Source: a bacterium SCSIO 12844
GTDB lineage: Bacteria; Pseudomonadota; Gammaproteobacteria; Francisellales; Francisellaceae
Length of the DNA stretch: 64,000 bases
NCBI GenBank assembly: GCA_024397935.1
Contig: CP073743.1
Coordinates: 992,001 to 1,056,000, forward strand
Reading direction: 5' to 3'
Shown here: positions 48,236 to 56,457 of the stretch, one piece after another
How the letters are laid out: each line of letters starts with the position of its first letter
How positions within the stretch are numbered: position 1 is the stretch's first letter
Program-made: the position numbers and the translations under genes
The notes under the pieces: generated by a model
The model's database searches: none
What the model saw: only the letters and a program-made list of their open reading frames with translations
What the model was told of the DNA's origin: nothing

Positions 48236-50046
48236 TGTTTTGATTTAGGTTTGATTGTCTTAAATGCTTTGGTATGCTTTTTAACTTTAATAAAGTCATC
48301 TTTATTACCAACACTAGAGTTATCACGGATTAAGCCTGCAATATTTCTTTTTAGAACCCATGTGCCTTTCTTCTTAACGACTTTAAAACCAAGCATTTTC
48401 AGTAATTTTCTAAACTCTTTATTATTATTCATCAAATTTTGATGCCAGAAACGATCACTGTCTCTTAAAATTTGAAATTGCTTATCAAATAATGCAATTG
48501 TTGTTTCACCAAACATAGTCTTTTTAACACGATCTTCAGCTAGCATACCAACGATTGGATCGATGGTATTAACACCCATTGGATAAGCTTGAGTTAATTT
48601 ATTTTGAAGCTCAACATTACTGGTAATTTCAGAGAAGCTTGTAACAGCTGGTAGGCCTAAGACTAAACGAGTCGTATTATAGTCATGTATGCCTCTGTCA
48701 CGTCCACGATTAATATGTGTTGCTTGTAGGTCATTTAATTTAAAATCAAGGAACGGTAGTTGTGGATTAATACTACGTAGTTCTTCTACTAATTTTAAAT
48801 CATGTTTTTCAGCAACTGTAACTAACTGGCCTCTTAAAATAGGATCAATACCAGCATCAAGTGAGTTATGGTATGCGCTATCAGAGGTCATTGGATCAGC
48901 AGAGTTATCAATTGGGCCATCAACAATTGAATTTCCATCTTTATCTAAGCGTTGACCTAATGCATGTAGTGTTGTATGCAAGGTAAATGGCCCAGTAATA
49001 AACTCTACCAACATAGCAGGGAATACATCACTTTTATAACCAGAGTATGGTGGTAGTTTAATACCAATTAATGGTAATAACTCATTGTATGTAATTGCTT
49101 GATATTCAGCTTCAACTACTTTCCTTGCCATTTGGAATATAGCTTCATCATATTCTTGAACAGTTACTGTAGTCGGGTCAGGTAAACCAACTTTTAATTT
49201 CTTCTTAGTTGGTAAGTCATTTAAGATCGTTGCAACACGATTATGCTCTCTTAAAAGTAGTGTACTAGGTACGGTACCGAGTGTAAATAATGCTAATGCA
49301 ACAGGAGATTCATCAGGTAAGAAATCTGGACCAATAGGGAAGGCATTAGGCGTATTGGTAACCTCTCTTAAATAACCCATTGTAGGTAGTACCATCTCAC
49401 CATTTGCAGCGGGCTGCAGACGAACTTTACCATTTTCAAGTGTACGTAAAGTTCGATTGTTAATTTCCATTGGATGATAAACAACATCTAAGTCTAACCA
49501 TGGTGATGGAATATTGATTGTATCAGCGACTGGTGATATGCCAAATGTCGCTAAAGTAACCATTCGATTAAATTCAAGGAATTTACCACCTTCAGAGTCA
49601 GGATCAAATGCGGGATCACCTACTGGAACAGGGATTGGTGCCGGATTGCTTCGATCAGCCAATGCTAGAGCAGTATCTGTGTGTATGAAAAATAACCACC
49701 AAGAAGCAAGATCATTTATATTAAGTGGTTCAGGAATTGGCCCATCAGTTTGTGAGAGTAAATTACTAATAACGCGAACATTTGTATGACCATGAATTTC
49801 TGGTCGTGCAGGTTGGCTGAATCCATCGATAAAGGCATTATCTAAGATACCTAAACTAGAGTGATCCATTCTTGAGTAGATACTAACATTAGGGCTTATA
49901 AAATTAAAAAATGGCATTGAATTGACACCCCATGTAGGGTTATCAACATTGTTTCCATAACCATCGAGTGTTCTATTTTCAGCATATAAACTATTAGATA
50001 GTAATATCAAAAATGCTGAAAAAAATGCAATGATGATTTTCTTCAT
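48214..50046 (-). CDS. Exported haem peroxidase, animal (XPO) superfamily
   Basis: A 610-residue protein with a clean signal peptide (MKKIIIAFFSAFLILLSNSLYA). The mature part aligns by eye with the animal-type peroxidase-cyclooxygenase superfamily. FIHTDTALALADRSNP matches the distal-His region, and STLLLREHNRVATIL is the hallmark with the catalytic Arg. ITGPFTLHTTLHALGQRLD probably carries the proximal His, and LQATHINRGRDRGIHDYNTTR is the other family hallmark. The last 50 residues are Lys-rich. AAGGAGA precedes the ATG. Secretion to the periplasm or outside suggests halide or peroxide chemistry there, for example peroxide defence; the substrate is unknown. Confidence 0.85.
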   Translation of the reverse strand: MKKIIIAFFSAFLILLSNSLYAENRTLDGYGNNVDNPTWGVNSMPFFNFISPNVSIYSRMDHSSLGILDNAFIDGFSQPARPEIHGHTNVRVISNLLSQTDGPIPEPLNINDLASWWLFFIHTDTALALADRSNPAPIPVPVGDPAFDPDSEGGKFLEFNRMVTLATFGISPVADTINIPSPWLDLDVVYHPMEINNRTLRTLENGKVRLQPAANGEMVLPTMGYLREVTNTPNAFPIGPDFLPDESPVALALFTLGTVPSTLLLREHNRVATILNDLPTKKKLKVGLPDPTTVTVQEYDEAIFQMARKVVEAEYQAITYNELLPLIGIKLPPYSGYKSDVFPAMLVEFITGPFTLHTTLHALGQRLDKDGNSIVDGPIDNSADPMTSDSAYHNSLDAGIDPILRGQLVTVAEKHDLKLVEELRSINPQLPFLDFKLNDLQATHINRGRDRGIHDYNTTRLVLGLPAVTSFSEITSNVELQNKLTQAYPMGVNTIDPIVGMLAEDRVKKTMFGETTIALFDKQFQILRDSDRFWHQNLMNNNKEFRKLLKMLGFKVVKKKGTWVLKRNIAGLIRDNSSVGNKDDFIKVKKHTKAFKTIKPKSKHKNKDED

Positions 50047-50396
50047 GAGAGTCTCCTTATAGAGCTTTATGATAGGGGCATAATAATAAGTTAAGCAGTA
50101 ATATCGAAAAATGGTTAGACAATCACTGAGCTTGTAATTTTGGAAAGTTTTGAATTACTAGCTGATAGAGTTAGTTAATTAAAAATCTAATTTAATAAAA
50201 TATTGCAATAGCGTATTTTACTATTTATTAATATTATTGTTTTTTATAAATTAATAAAAAATACTTATTAATAAATAATATTTTTTGCAAAATGTAAAAA
50301 ATATATTGTTTCAAGGTATTTTTAATTATAATAATTTATTATTTTGAAAATAATATTTGTTTATAAAAATTAATCAAAATACGGCTATACTGTAGT
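50047..50396. other. AT-rich intergenic region between the peroxidase and an MFS gene
   Basis: This divergent spacer is almost pure A/T from about 50170 to 50380, and no open frame or RNA gene is seen in it. The likely content is promoters for both flanking genes. TATACT at 50386-50391 could be an additional -10 element without a good -35. The run of short A/T tracts could also bind H-NS- or IHF-like proteins. Confidence 0.4.
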
Positions 50397-50425
50397 TTGA
50401 CGGTGTTGTATGGATAATTTATATG
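50397..50425 (+). promoter_or_regulatory. Probable sigma70 promoter of the MFS gene
   Basis: TTGACG (50397-50402) and TATATG (50420-50425) are separated by 17 bp, which is ideal spacing. The -35 has five of six consensus bases and the -10 four of six. Transcription would start about 50 bp before ATG 50483. Confidence 0.45.
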
Positions 50426-50482
50426 TAAAATTAATCATTTATTTTTATGATATATTGACTTTAAGAATTGAAAGGTAATTAT

Positions 50483-51739
50483 ATGAAAAAATCGTTATTT
50501 TCATTATTGTTAGTTGTATTTATTGATGCTGCTGGGATTGGTTTATTATTTCCAGTGTTAAATACCATTATTATGGATCCAAGTGTTTATTTTCTTGCTA
50601 AAGGCACATCTGATTTTTGGCGCCATTTAGATTATGGTATTGTTGTTGCTGTTTTTTTCTTAGCATGGTTTTTTGGCGCAACCTATATCTCAAAAACATC
50701 AGATACGATAGGCCGTAAAAAATCATTGGTTATTTGTCTTATCGGTCTTTTCTTAGGTTATGGGTTAACCATTGTTGCCATTTATGCTAAAAGCTTAACA
50801 TTATTAATTATTGGACGTGTAATTTCAGGGTTAACAGCAGGTAGTCAACCTGTTGCACAAGCTGCGATTATTGATATTAGTGATGATGAGCATAAAACGA
50901 AGAATTTAGGCCTTATTATGTTTGCATTTTCACTTGGAATGGTAATGGGGCCTGTCATTGGTGGTGTCTTTACAAGTAAAGAAATTTATCATGGATTTAA
51001 TAGTGCAACACCATTTTTTATTATTTTAGCCATTACATTAATTAACCTTGTTTTATTAGCATTGTATTTTAATGATGAGAAAAAAGCTCAAGGTCGATTT
51101 AAGTTAGAGATTTTAAGTGTTTTTACTCAGTTTGCACCAATGGTAAAATTAAAAAAAGTAAGAAAGCTATCTATCGTCTTTTTTATTATGCAGTTTGCTT
51201 TTAATACTTTTTATGTATTTGTACCGCTTTATTTATTTGAGGTATATGGGTTTGCGACATTAGGTAATAGTATTTTGATGTTGGTTTTAGGTTTTTCAAT
51301 GGCATTAAGTAGTCGCTTTCTTGTACCTGTCTTTGCAAAGCGTATGTCTAACCAAAGTACTGTAATATTAGGCCTAGCAATTATGGCAGTCTCAGTAACA
51401 TTAATGATTACAGTGAAAACATGGCTAGTACCATTTATTATTGCCGTACCATTTATGCTAGCTTTTGGATTAGCTTATACGAATATGCTTTCTTTATTTT
51501 CAAATAGTGTTGATCAAAGCCAACAAGGTTGGGTGATGGGAATTACAGTTTCACTCTTTACTTCAGGTGCTGCTATTACATCTTTTGTCGGCGGTGAGTT
51601 AGTTGATTTAAGTATTAATCTACCGTTTATTATCACCATTGTTGGGTTCGTTATTAGCTTATGGCTTTTATGTTTATTTAGAAAGTCAGTGAGTAGTTGT
51701 CATTTACAGAAAGATGATGAGGTTGTGAATGTTCATTGA
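50483..51739 (+). CDS. MFS transporter (DHA1/TetA-like)
   Basis: A 418-residue, 12-helix transporter. The opening LLVVFIDAAGIGLLFPVLNTII matches the TetA/DHA1 first helix. The motif-A loop is GATYISKTSDTIGRKKSLVI, motif B is IIGRVISGLTAGSQPVAQAAIIDIS, and motif C is GLIMFAFSLGMVMGPVIGG. ATG 50483 has AAAGG seven bases upstream; a TTG at 50468 would extend it by five residues. A drug or metabolite exporter is likely, with unknown substrate. The 3' end overlaps the convergent gene by 7 bp. Confidence 0.85.
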   Translation: MKKSLFSLLLVVFIDAAGIGLLFPVLNTIIMDPSVYFLAKGTSDFWRHLDYGIVVAVFFLAWFFGATYISKTSDTIGRKKSLVICLIGLFLGYGLTIVAIYAKSLTLLIIGRVISGLTAGSQPVAQAAIIDISDDEHKTKNLGLIMFAFSLGMVMGPVIGGVFTSKEIYHGFNSATPFFIILAITLINLVLLALYFNDEKKAQGRFKLEILSVFTQFAPMVKLKKVRKLSIVFFIMQFAFNTFYVFVPLYLFEVYGFATLGNSILMLVLGFSMALSSRFLVPVFAKRMSNQSTVILGLAIMAVSVTLMITVKTWLVPFIIAVPFMLAFGLAYTNMLSLFSNSVDQSQQGWVMGITVSLFTSGAAITSFVGGELVDLSINLPFIITIVGFVISLWLLCLFRKSVSSCHLQKDDEVVNVH

Positions 51740-53094
51740 TAATCAGCAGTAGGTGAAAACTCTTTAGGTTGCTGCTGTACACTTCCTCTTTGTTCAAAAA
51801 ATGGTGCTGGTGCAGGATCACTTAGATTGAAGTTTGGAGGAGGGTATGATGGTAGTTGCTGTGTAGTGGAAAAGTTTACTGGTGGGGCACTTGCTTGAGG
51901 CGGTATTTTCTGAGAATAAGTATCAACTGGTTGGCCCATAACAGGTTGTAGTTGTGCTATAAATTCACGGCAGTGTTCAAAAAAATAAGGTGAATCACTT
52001 GTGCCTAGTGCTCTTCTTTTTTCAATTTTTGCGTAAGCTTCTTCAAAAATATCAATATTTTCATTTTTGAAGCCATTTTTGATATCAGATAAAGTTCCTT
52101 CAATATTAAAGTTTATACCAAAGAAGGTGTAAAGGCAGCTTGAAGTTGCTTCTAATCGATCTCTAACAGCATTGAATGAGTCTGGATATTTAAAGTGTGG
52201 GCCATTATCATTGTGATGAGCTAGTATATAGACTGATTGTTCTAAAAGACGTTCCATAGCTTTTGCATAATTATCATAAATCTGATCATGTTGGGCTTGA
52301 GGTTGAGAAAGTGAGTTATATAGTACTCCATAAAGGGATATTAATGAATTTTGTAAATCATCAATTAGCTGTATTTTTTCAGGATTTTTAGTAGAGTTTC
52401 TTGCAACCTCAAGGGCATTGAATAGTTCAAAGTGTAAGCTTTGGATAAAAAAATAGTTTTGTTTGGGGATTACATTAAGTATTGGTTGTATTGGTTGTAT
52501 TGGTTGTATTGGTTGTATTGGTTGTATTGGTTGATCAGCTGTTTGAATTTGTTTAGGTAACTGTTGATCACAAATTTGGCTAAAAAAAAAAGGTGAGCGT
52601 AGGGTATCGTGTTTATCAAATTGAGTGTGCGATGCTTTAAAAGTTTTTATGGTATTATCATCTTCATTCTCTTTATTGGTAATAATACGTTGTATATCAG
52701 TTAATATCGTTTCAATCGTTTTTAAATCTTCAATATCATAAAGTTTTAAGCGCTCAGTTTCTGTTTCTAATCTTGCTCTTGTCGCCTTAAAAGATGTAGA
52801 TGTACTATAAAAATGATTGGTGTGTGAAAGTATATATATCGTCTGTTCAAGTAGCTGACTAATTATTTGTGCATGTTGTTCAAATAATGGCGTATCGCTA
52901 GCTTGATGGGTATGTTGATTATATAAATAATAAAACTGATCAATAGCTGCGGATAATGTTAATACACTTGTTTGTAAATCTTCAATAAGTCTACCTTTTT
53001 CTTTGCTGTCAGTATTTTGATCAGCTATACGAAGTGTATTATAAAGACCAAAAACAAGTGATTGAATTTGATGAAGTTGTCTAAATCCTGACAT
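51733..53094 (-). CDS. Hypothetical protein with two copies of an alpha-helical domain
   Basis: A 453-residue soluble protein with no recognised family. It contains one domain twice: IQSLVFGLYNTLRIADQNTDSKEKGRLIEDLQTS.. (about 8-165) and IQSLHFELFNALEVARNSTKNPEKIQLIDDLQNS.. (about 205-355). In both copies LLEQ(T/S)(I/V)YILxH and a P-(F/Y)-FF segment recur. The copies are joined by a (Gln-Pro-Ile)6 run encoded by a 9-bp tandem repeat. The C-terminal 80 residues are Pro/Gln-rich. ATG 53094 is chosen for AGAGGAT 8 bases upstream; ATG 53130 lacks one. There is no signal peptide. Two helical modules on a flexible proline-rich chain could be an adaptor or effector, but this is a guess. Confidence 0.65.
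   Translation of the reverse strand: MSGFRQLHQIQSLVFGLYNTLRIADQNTDSKEKGRLIEDLQTSVLTLSAAIDQFYYLYNQHTHQASDTPLFEQHAQIISQLLEQTIYILSHTNHFYSTSTSFKATRARLETETERLKLYDIEDLKTIETILTDIQRIITNKENEDDNTIKTFKASHTQFDKHDTLRSPFFFSQICDQQLPKQIQTADQPIQPIQPIQPIQPIQPILNVIPKQNYFFIQSLHFELFNALEVARNSTKNPEKIQLIDDLQNSLISLYGVLYNSLSQPQAQHDQIYDNYAKAMERLLEQSVYILAHHNDNGPHFKYPDSFNAVRDRLEATSSCLYTFFGINFNIEGTLSDIKNGFKNENIDIFEEAYAKIEKRRALGTSDSPYFFEHCREFIAQLQPVMGQPVDTYSQKIPPQASAPPVNFSTTQQLPSYPPPNFNLSDPAPAPFFEQRGSVQQQPKEFSPTADYQ
52481..52533. repeat. 9-bp tandem repeat coding for (Gln-Pro-Ile)n
   Basis: Five exact copies of ATTGGTTGT and a sixth lacking its last base lie head to tail, coding on the minus strand for six Gln-Pro-Ile units. 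Because the unit is a multiple of three, slippage would change the linker length in steps of three residues without breaking the frame. Confidence 0.95.
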
Positions 53095-53345
53095 CTTAAT
53101 ATCCTCTTTTAAATATTTACACTTGATCATTATAGATAACTTATAAAAGTTGTATATATTAAAAATATTACATAAATTAAGTAGCGTTTGTTTTAATTTT
53201 TTTGTTTATAAATCAGTTGTATATAATTAATTTAATAAGTTTTTGATGATTGTGCATACAAAAAATAAAAGAGCAATATTTCACTTTGTAGTTTTAAAAT
53301 TGGTTTTAGTCTGTGTTAATTAAATTGTTAATAGATGAAAGAGTA

Positions 53346-53627
53346 TTAAGCAATTGATTTGATTTTGATATTTTTCATTTTTTCTTTTGAGTGCCAAAGT
53401 TCATATTGTGTTTGTAAGTTGATCCAAAACTCAGCAGAAGTATTAAATGCTTGAGATAACTTAATTGCCATTTCATAGCTGATACCAGTTTTTTCATTTA
53501 ATAGGTTTGAAAGCGCTGGACGTGAGACTTCTAAAATATTTGCTAATTGAGTAATTGATAAATTAAGCTCATTAAAAAATTCTTCTCTTAATACTTCACC
53601 AACATGCGGTGGATTATGCATAGTCAT
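53346..53627 (-). CDS. higA: HigA family antitoxin
   Basis: A 93-residue Xre-type helix-turn-helix antitoxin. MTMHNPPHVGEVLREEFFNELNLSITQLANILEVSRPALSNLLNEKTGIS is the classical HigA start and HTH, followed by AMKL-like KLSQAFNTSAEFWINLQTQYELW. I chose ATG 53627 (with GAGG upstream) because HigA proteins begin M-x-M-H-N-P; GTG 53642 is possible and would touch the higB stop. The toxin gene precedes the antitoxin gene, the usual higBA order. HigA should bind the palindrome at 53957-53970. Confidence 0.92.
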   Translation of the reverse strand: MTMHNPPHVGEVLREEFFNELNLSITQLANILEVSRPALSNLLNEKTGISYEMAIKLSQAFNTSAEFWINLQTQYELWHSKEKMKNIKIKSIA

Positions 53628-53641
53628 AATTAATAGCCTCA

Positions 53642-53923
53642 CTAATGATAGTCTTCATAGTTTGTCAGGTATACATTACCACTTTCAAATTCAAATGTAA
53701 TACGCCAATTTCCGCTTACCATAATTGAATATTGATTTTTTCTATTACCTTTTAATTCATGAAATTTATATGAAGGTATGTTAGAAATATCTTCAAGGAG
53801 CACAGCAGCATTTAAGGTTGCTAATATACGCCTTAACTTAGACGCATGTTTTGCTTGTATACCTTTTGTATTTCCTGTTTCAAAAAATAGCTTTAAGCCT
53901 TTATGTTTGAAACTTTTAATCAT
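53642..53923 (-). CDS. higB: HigB-type RelE-superfamily mRNA interferase toxin
   Basis: A 93-residue toxin. The family pattern is visible from IKSFKHKGLKLFFETGNTKGI through HASKLRRILATLNAA to FHELKGNRKNQYSIMVSGNWRITFEFESGN and a C-terminal DYH. The W-R-I-T-F and final Asp-Tyr-His are typical of HigB/RelE-like ribosome-dependent RNases. It lies directly upstream of higA on the same strand, with stop and next start close together. The promoter and palindrome upstream complete a standard autoregulated type II module. Confidence 0.92.
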   Translation of the reverse strand: MIKSFKHKGLKLFFETGNTKGIQAKHASKLRRILATLNAAVLLEDISNIPSYKFHELKGNRKNQYSIMVSGNWRITFEFESGNVYLTNYEDYH

Positions 53924-53956
53924 TATCTAACTTAAATTTAATATTAGATTCATTTT

Positions 53957-53970
53957 AATATAAGTATATT
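53957..53970. promoter_or_regulatory. Palindromic candidate HigA operator
   Basis: A perfect inverted repeat AATATA-AG-TATATT covers the -10 element of the higBA promoter. An HTH antitoxin bound here would block RNA polymerase. The site is A/T-only in its arms, so chance cannot be excluded, but its position on the promoter is telling. Confidence 0.5.
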
Positions 53971-53991
53971 GAAATAAATAAAAAACGTCAA
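53963..53991 (-). promoter_or_regulatory. Promoter of higBA
   Basis: On the minus strand TTGACG (53986-53991) and TATACT (53963-53968) are separated by 17 bp. Each has five of six consensus bases. Transcription would start about 33 bases before the higB ATG. Confidence 0.65.
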
Positions 53992-54025
53992 GTGTAACTT
54001 TACAATTTACATAAATGATATCAGA

Positions 54026-55351
54026 TTAAACATGAGCCTTTAATATATTTAAAGACTTAAGGGTTTTGATTTTTAATTCTTCTAAAATCACATCATCAGC
54101 AATCAATGGTGGTAGCCAATAAATAGTATTACCTAAAGGCCTAAGTAAAATGCCTTCTTTAACGGCAATTTGATAGAGTTTAAATCCAAGCCTTTCTTTT
54201 GGATTATTAACTTTTAAATCACAAGCAGTCATTGCGCCAACTTGGCGAATGTTATGAACCATTTGCGTTTCATGAGCAATCGATTCCATATGGCTTTTCA
54301 TAATTTTACCCATATCATTAGCATGGTTAATAATATTATCTTCTTTAACAATATTTAACGCTTCTAATGCAATTGCTGCACCTAGTGCATTACCAGAGAA
54401 AGTATGTGAATGTAGAAATGATTTTCCCTTGTCATAGTCATCATAAAATAAATCATAAATCTCATCAGTAATCATCACACAACTAAACGGAAGCCAACCA
54501 GATGTTAAACCTTTAGATAAACAGACGAAATCAGGTTTAATCTGAGCATATTCACAAGCAAGAAACTTACCCGTTCGACCAATGCCAGTCATAATCTCAT
54601 CAGCAATTAAATGAATATGATTGTCTTTAGCCCATGCTGCAAGTCGTTTAAGAAAATCAGGACTATAAACAAGCATACCACCAGCACCTTGTAAAATTGG
54701 TTCAAAAATAATCGCAGTGGCTGTATCTTTATATTTTTCAATTTCAGGTAATGCTTTTAACCAATATTCTTCTGCATTATGCCAAAGTGGGTCATTTTCT
54801 CCTGAAACATAAGGTATATGGTTGATAATAATAGGCTCAAGTAACATAGATTGATAAGCATCTTTATAAATACCAAGATCACTGACACTTAATGTTGCAG
54901 TTGTTTCACCATGATAACCATTTTTAAGTGCTATAAACTGCGTGCGTTTGGTTTCACCTTTGATAACTCGACTATGAATACTCATCTTCATAGCAATTTC
55001 AACAGCACATGAACCATCACCAGCATAGAAAGTTTTTGATAACCCTGGCAAAATATTTGTTAGTTTTTCAGATAGATTAACGATGGTTTCATAAGTTGTA
55101 TTCGCAAAAATAACATGCTCAAATCGCTCTGCTTGATTAAATAGTGCTTGTTTTAATCTTGGGTGATTATGACCTAATGACTTACACCACCAACTTGAAA
55201 TTGCATCTAAGATTTGTTGTTTATTTTTTAATGTAATATAACAACCTTGCGCACGATCAATAACTAAGGGTTTAAAGATTTCATAGTCCTTCATTTGCGA
55301 GCATGGGTGCCAGATTGTATTATGTGTTTTTTGATGTATAGTTTGATTCAT
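54026..55351 (-). CDS. bioA: Adenosylmethionine-8-amino-7-oxononanoate aminotransferase
   Basis: A 441-residue PLP enzyme converting KAPA to DAPA, using SAM as amino donor. Seen are IWHPCSQMKDYEIFKP at the N-terminus, ISSWWCKSLGHNHPRL, GDGSCAVEIAMKMSIH, LIADEIMTGIGRTGKFLACEYA (PLP-Asp) and LSKGLTSGWLPFSCVM (Schiff-base Lys). The length is near E. coli BioA (429). It is divergent from bioB, as in E. coli and Francisella, and the BirA-like operator overlaps its ribosome site. Confidence 0.96.
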   Translation of the reverse strand: MNQTIHQKTHNTIWHPCSQMKDYEIFKPLVIDRAQGCYITLKNKQQILDAISSWWCKSLGHNHPRLKQALFNQAERFEHVIFANTTYETIVNLSEKLTNILPGLSKTFYAGDGSCAVEIAMKMSIHSRVIKGETKRTQFIALKNGYHGETTATLSVSDLGIYKDAYQSMLLEPIIINHIPYVSGENDPLWHNAEEYWLKALPEIEKYKDTATAIIFEPILQGAGGMLVYSPDFLKRLAAWAKDNHIHLIADEIMTGIGRTGKFLACEYAQIKPDFVCLSKGLTSGWLPFSCVMITDEIYDLFYDDYDKGKSFLHSHTFSGNALGAAIALEALNIVKEDNIINHANDMGKIMKSHMESIAHETQMVHNIRQVGAMTACDLKVNNPKERLGFKLYQIAVKEGILLRPLGNTIYWLPPLIADDVILEELKIKTLKSLNILKAHV

Positions 55352-55354
55352 TTA

Positions 55355-55384
55355 AGTTAACCTTGTAAAAATTTATGGTTGACT
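55355..55384. promoter_or_regulatory. Candidate BirA operator between bioA and bioB
   Basis: An inverted repeat with 8-bp arms, AGTTAACC (55355-55362) and GGTTGACT (55377-55384), has one mismatch and a 14-bp A/T-rich spacer. E. coli bioO has TTGTAAACC and GGTTTACAA arms with a spacer of similar length; the AACC/GGTT cores agree. The right arm covers the -35 of the bioB promoter and the left arm covers the bioA ribosome site. Confidence 0.6.
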
Positions 55385-55407
55385 GTTGACTTACCTTACC
55401 ATAGAAT
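55379..55407 (+). promoter_or_regulatory. Sigma70 promoter of the bioBFHCD operon
   Basis: TTGACT (55379-55384) and TAGAAT (55402-55407) are separated by 17 bp, each with five of six consensus bases. The start of transcription would fall near 55414, about 36 bases before the bioB GTG. The -35 lies inside the candidate BirA operator. Confidence 0.7.
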
Positions 55408-55449
55408 CAGCCAATCAACAATCATTAGATGGTTTAGGAAGTTTCAGTC

Positions 55450-56454
55450 GTGGATAGTATACAAACTGAAGAAAAATCAAATAAATATAATACAAATAGT
55501 CAATATAACAAACAAACAATTAGGCAGTTATTTGATCAACCTTTTTTAGAGGTTGTCTATCAAGCAGCTAGTGTCCATCGAAAGCATTTTAATCCACAAG
55601 AGATAGAACGGGCAACATTATTAAGTATTAAAACAGGTGCTTGTCCTGAAGACTGTGCCTATTGCCCACAAAGTGGTCACTATAATACCGATGTTAAAAA
55701 AGAAAACTTAATGAGTGTTGAAGCAATTTTAACAAAAGCAAAAATAGCCAAAGCTAATGGTTCAACACGTTTTTGTATGGGAGCGGCTTGGCGAAATCCT
55801 CCTGAAAAAGAAATTCCAAAGATTATAGAGATTATTAAAGAAGTTAAGGCATTAGGTTTAGAGACTTGTATGACTTTAGGCACTTTAAGTAAACCATTAG
55901 CCGATGCACTTAAAGAAGCAGGCCTTGATTTTTATAACCATAATTTAGATTCATCACCAGAGTTCTATAAAAAGATTATTACCACTAGAAGCTATGATGA
56001 GCGACTACAGACATTACAACATGTCCATGATGCAGGTATTAATATTTGTTGTGGTGGCATTATGGGTATGGGTGAAACAATTGATGATCGAGTCAATTTT
56101 CTTGAACAGTTATTATTATTACCACAGAGTCCTCAGTCGATTCCAATTAATCGCTTAATTGCAACAAAAGGGACGCCTTTAGCAGATACAAAAGAGATGG
56201 ATCATTTTGATTTTATTAAGATGATTGCAATTACAAGAATTGTCTTTCCAACCTCTGTCATTCGTCTATCAGCAGGTAGATGTCAAATGTCTGATGAAAT
56301 GCAGGCGTTTTGCTTTTTTGCTGGTGCGAATTCAATTTTTTATGGTAATGTACTTTTAACTTCTGCTAATGCAACCGTTGATGAAGATGTAATATTATTA
56401 AAAAAACTTGGGTTTAATATTACAGATAAGCCATTAAGCCAATGTAAAAGTTGA
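55450..56454 (+). CDS. bioB: Biotin synthase
   Basis: A 334-residue radical SAM enzyme inserting sulfur into dethiobiotin. The [4Fe-4S] motif C-x3-C-x2-C is Cys65, Cys69 and Cys72 in [17 protein letters not shown]. Also seen are [31 protein letters not shown] and [31 protein letters not shown] 55450 has TTAGGAAG upstream; the N-terminus is slightly longer than in Francisella-type BioB. It is the first gene of the operon. Confidence 0.97.
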   Translation: MDSIQTEEKSNKYNTNSQYNKQTIRQLFDQPFLEVVYQAASVHRKHFNPQEIERATLLSIKTGACPEDCAYCPQSGHYNTDVKKENLMSVEAILTKAKIAKANGSTRFCMGAAWRNPPEKEIPKIIEIIKEVKALGLETCMTLGTLSKPLADALKEAGLDFYNHNLDSSPEFYKKIITTRSYDERLQTLQHVHDAGINICCGGIMGMGETIDDRVNFLEQLLLLPQSPQSIPINRLIATKGTPLADTKEMDHFDFIKMIAITRIVFPTSVIRLSAGRCQMSDEMQAFCFFAGANSIFYGNVLLTSANATVDEDVILLKKLGFNITDKPLSQCKS

Positions 56455-56457
56455 TCT

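Noticed and set aside
52481-52533. Short tandem repeats as a CRISPR-like array
   Set aside because: The units are directly adjacent 9-mers in a coding frame, with no spacers and no cas genes.
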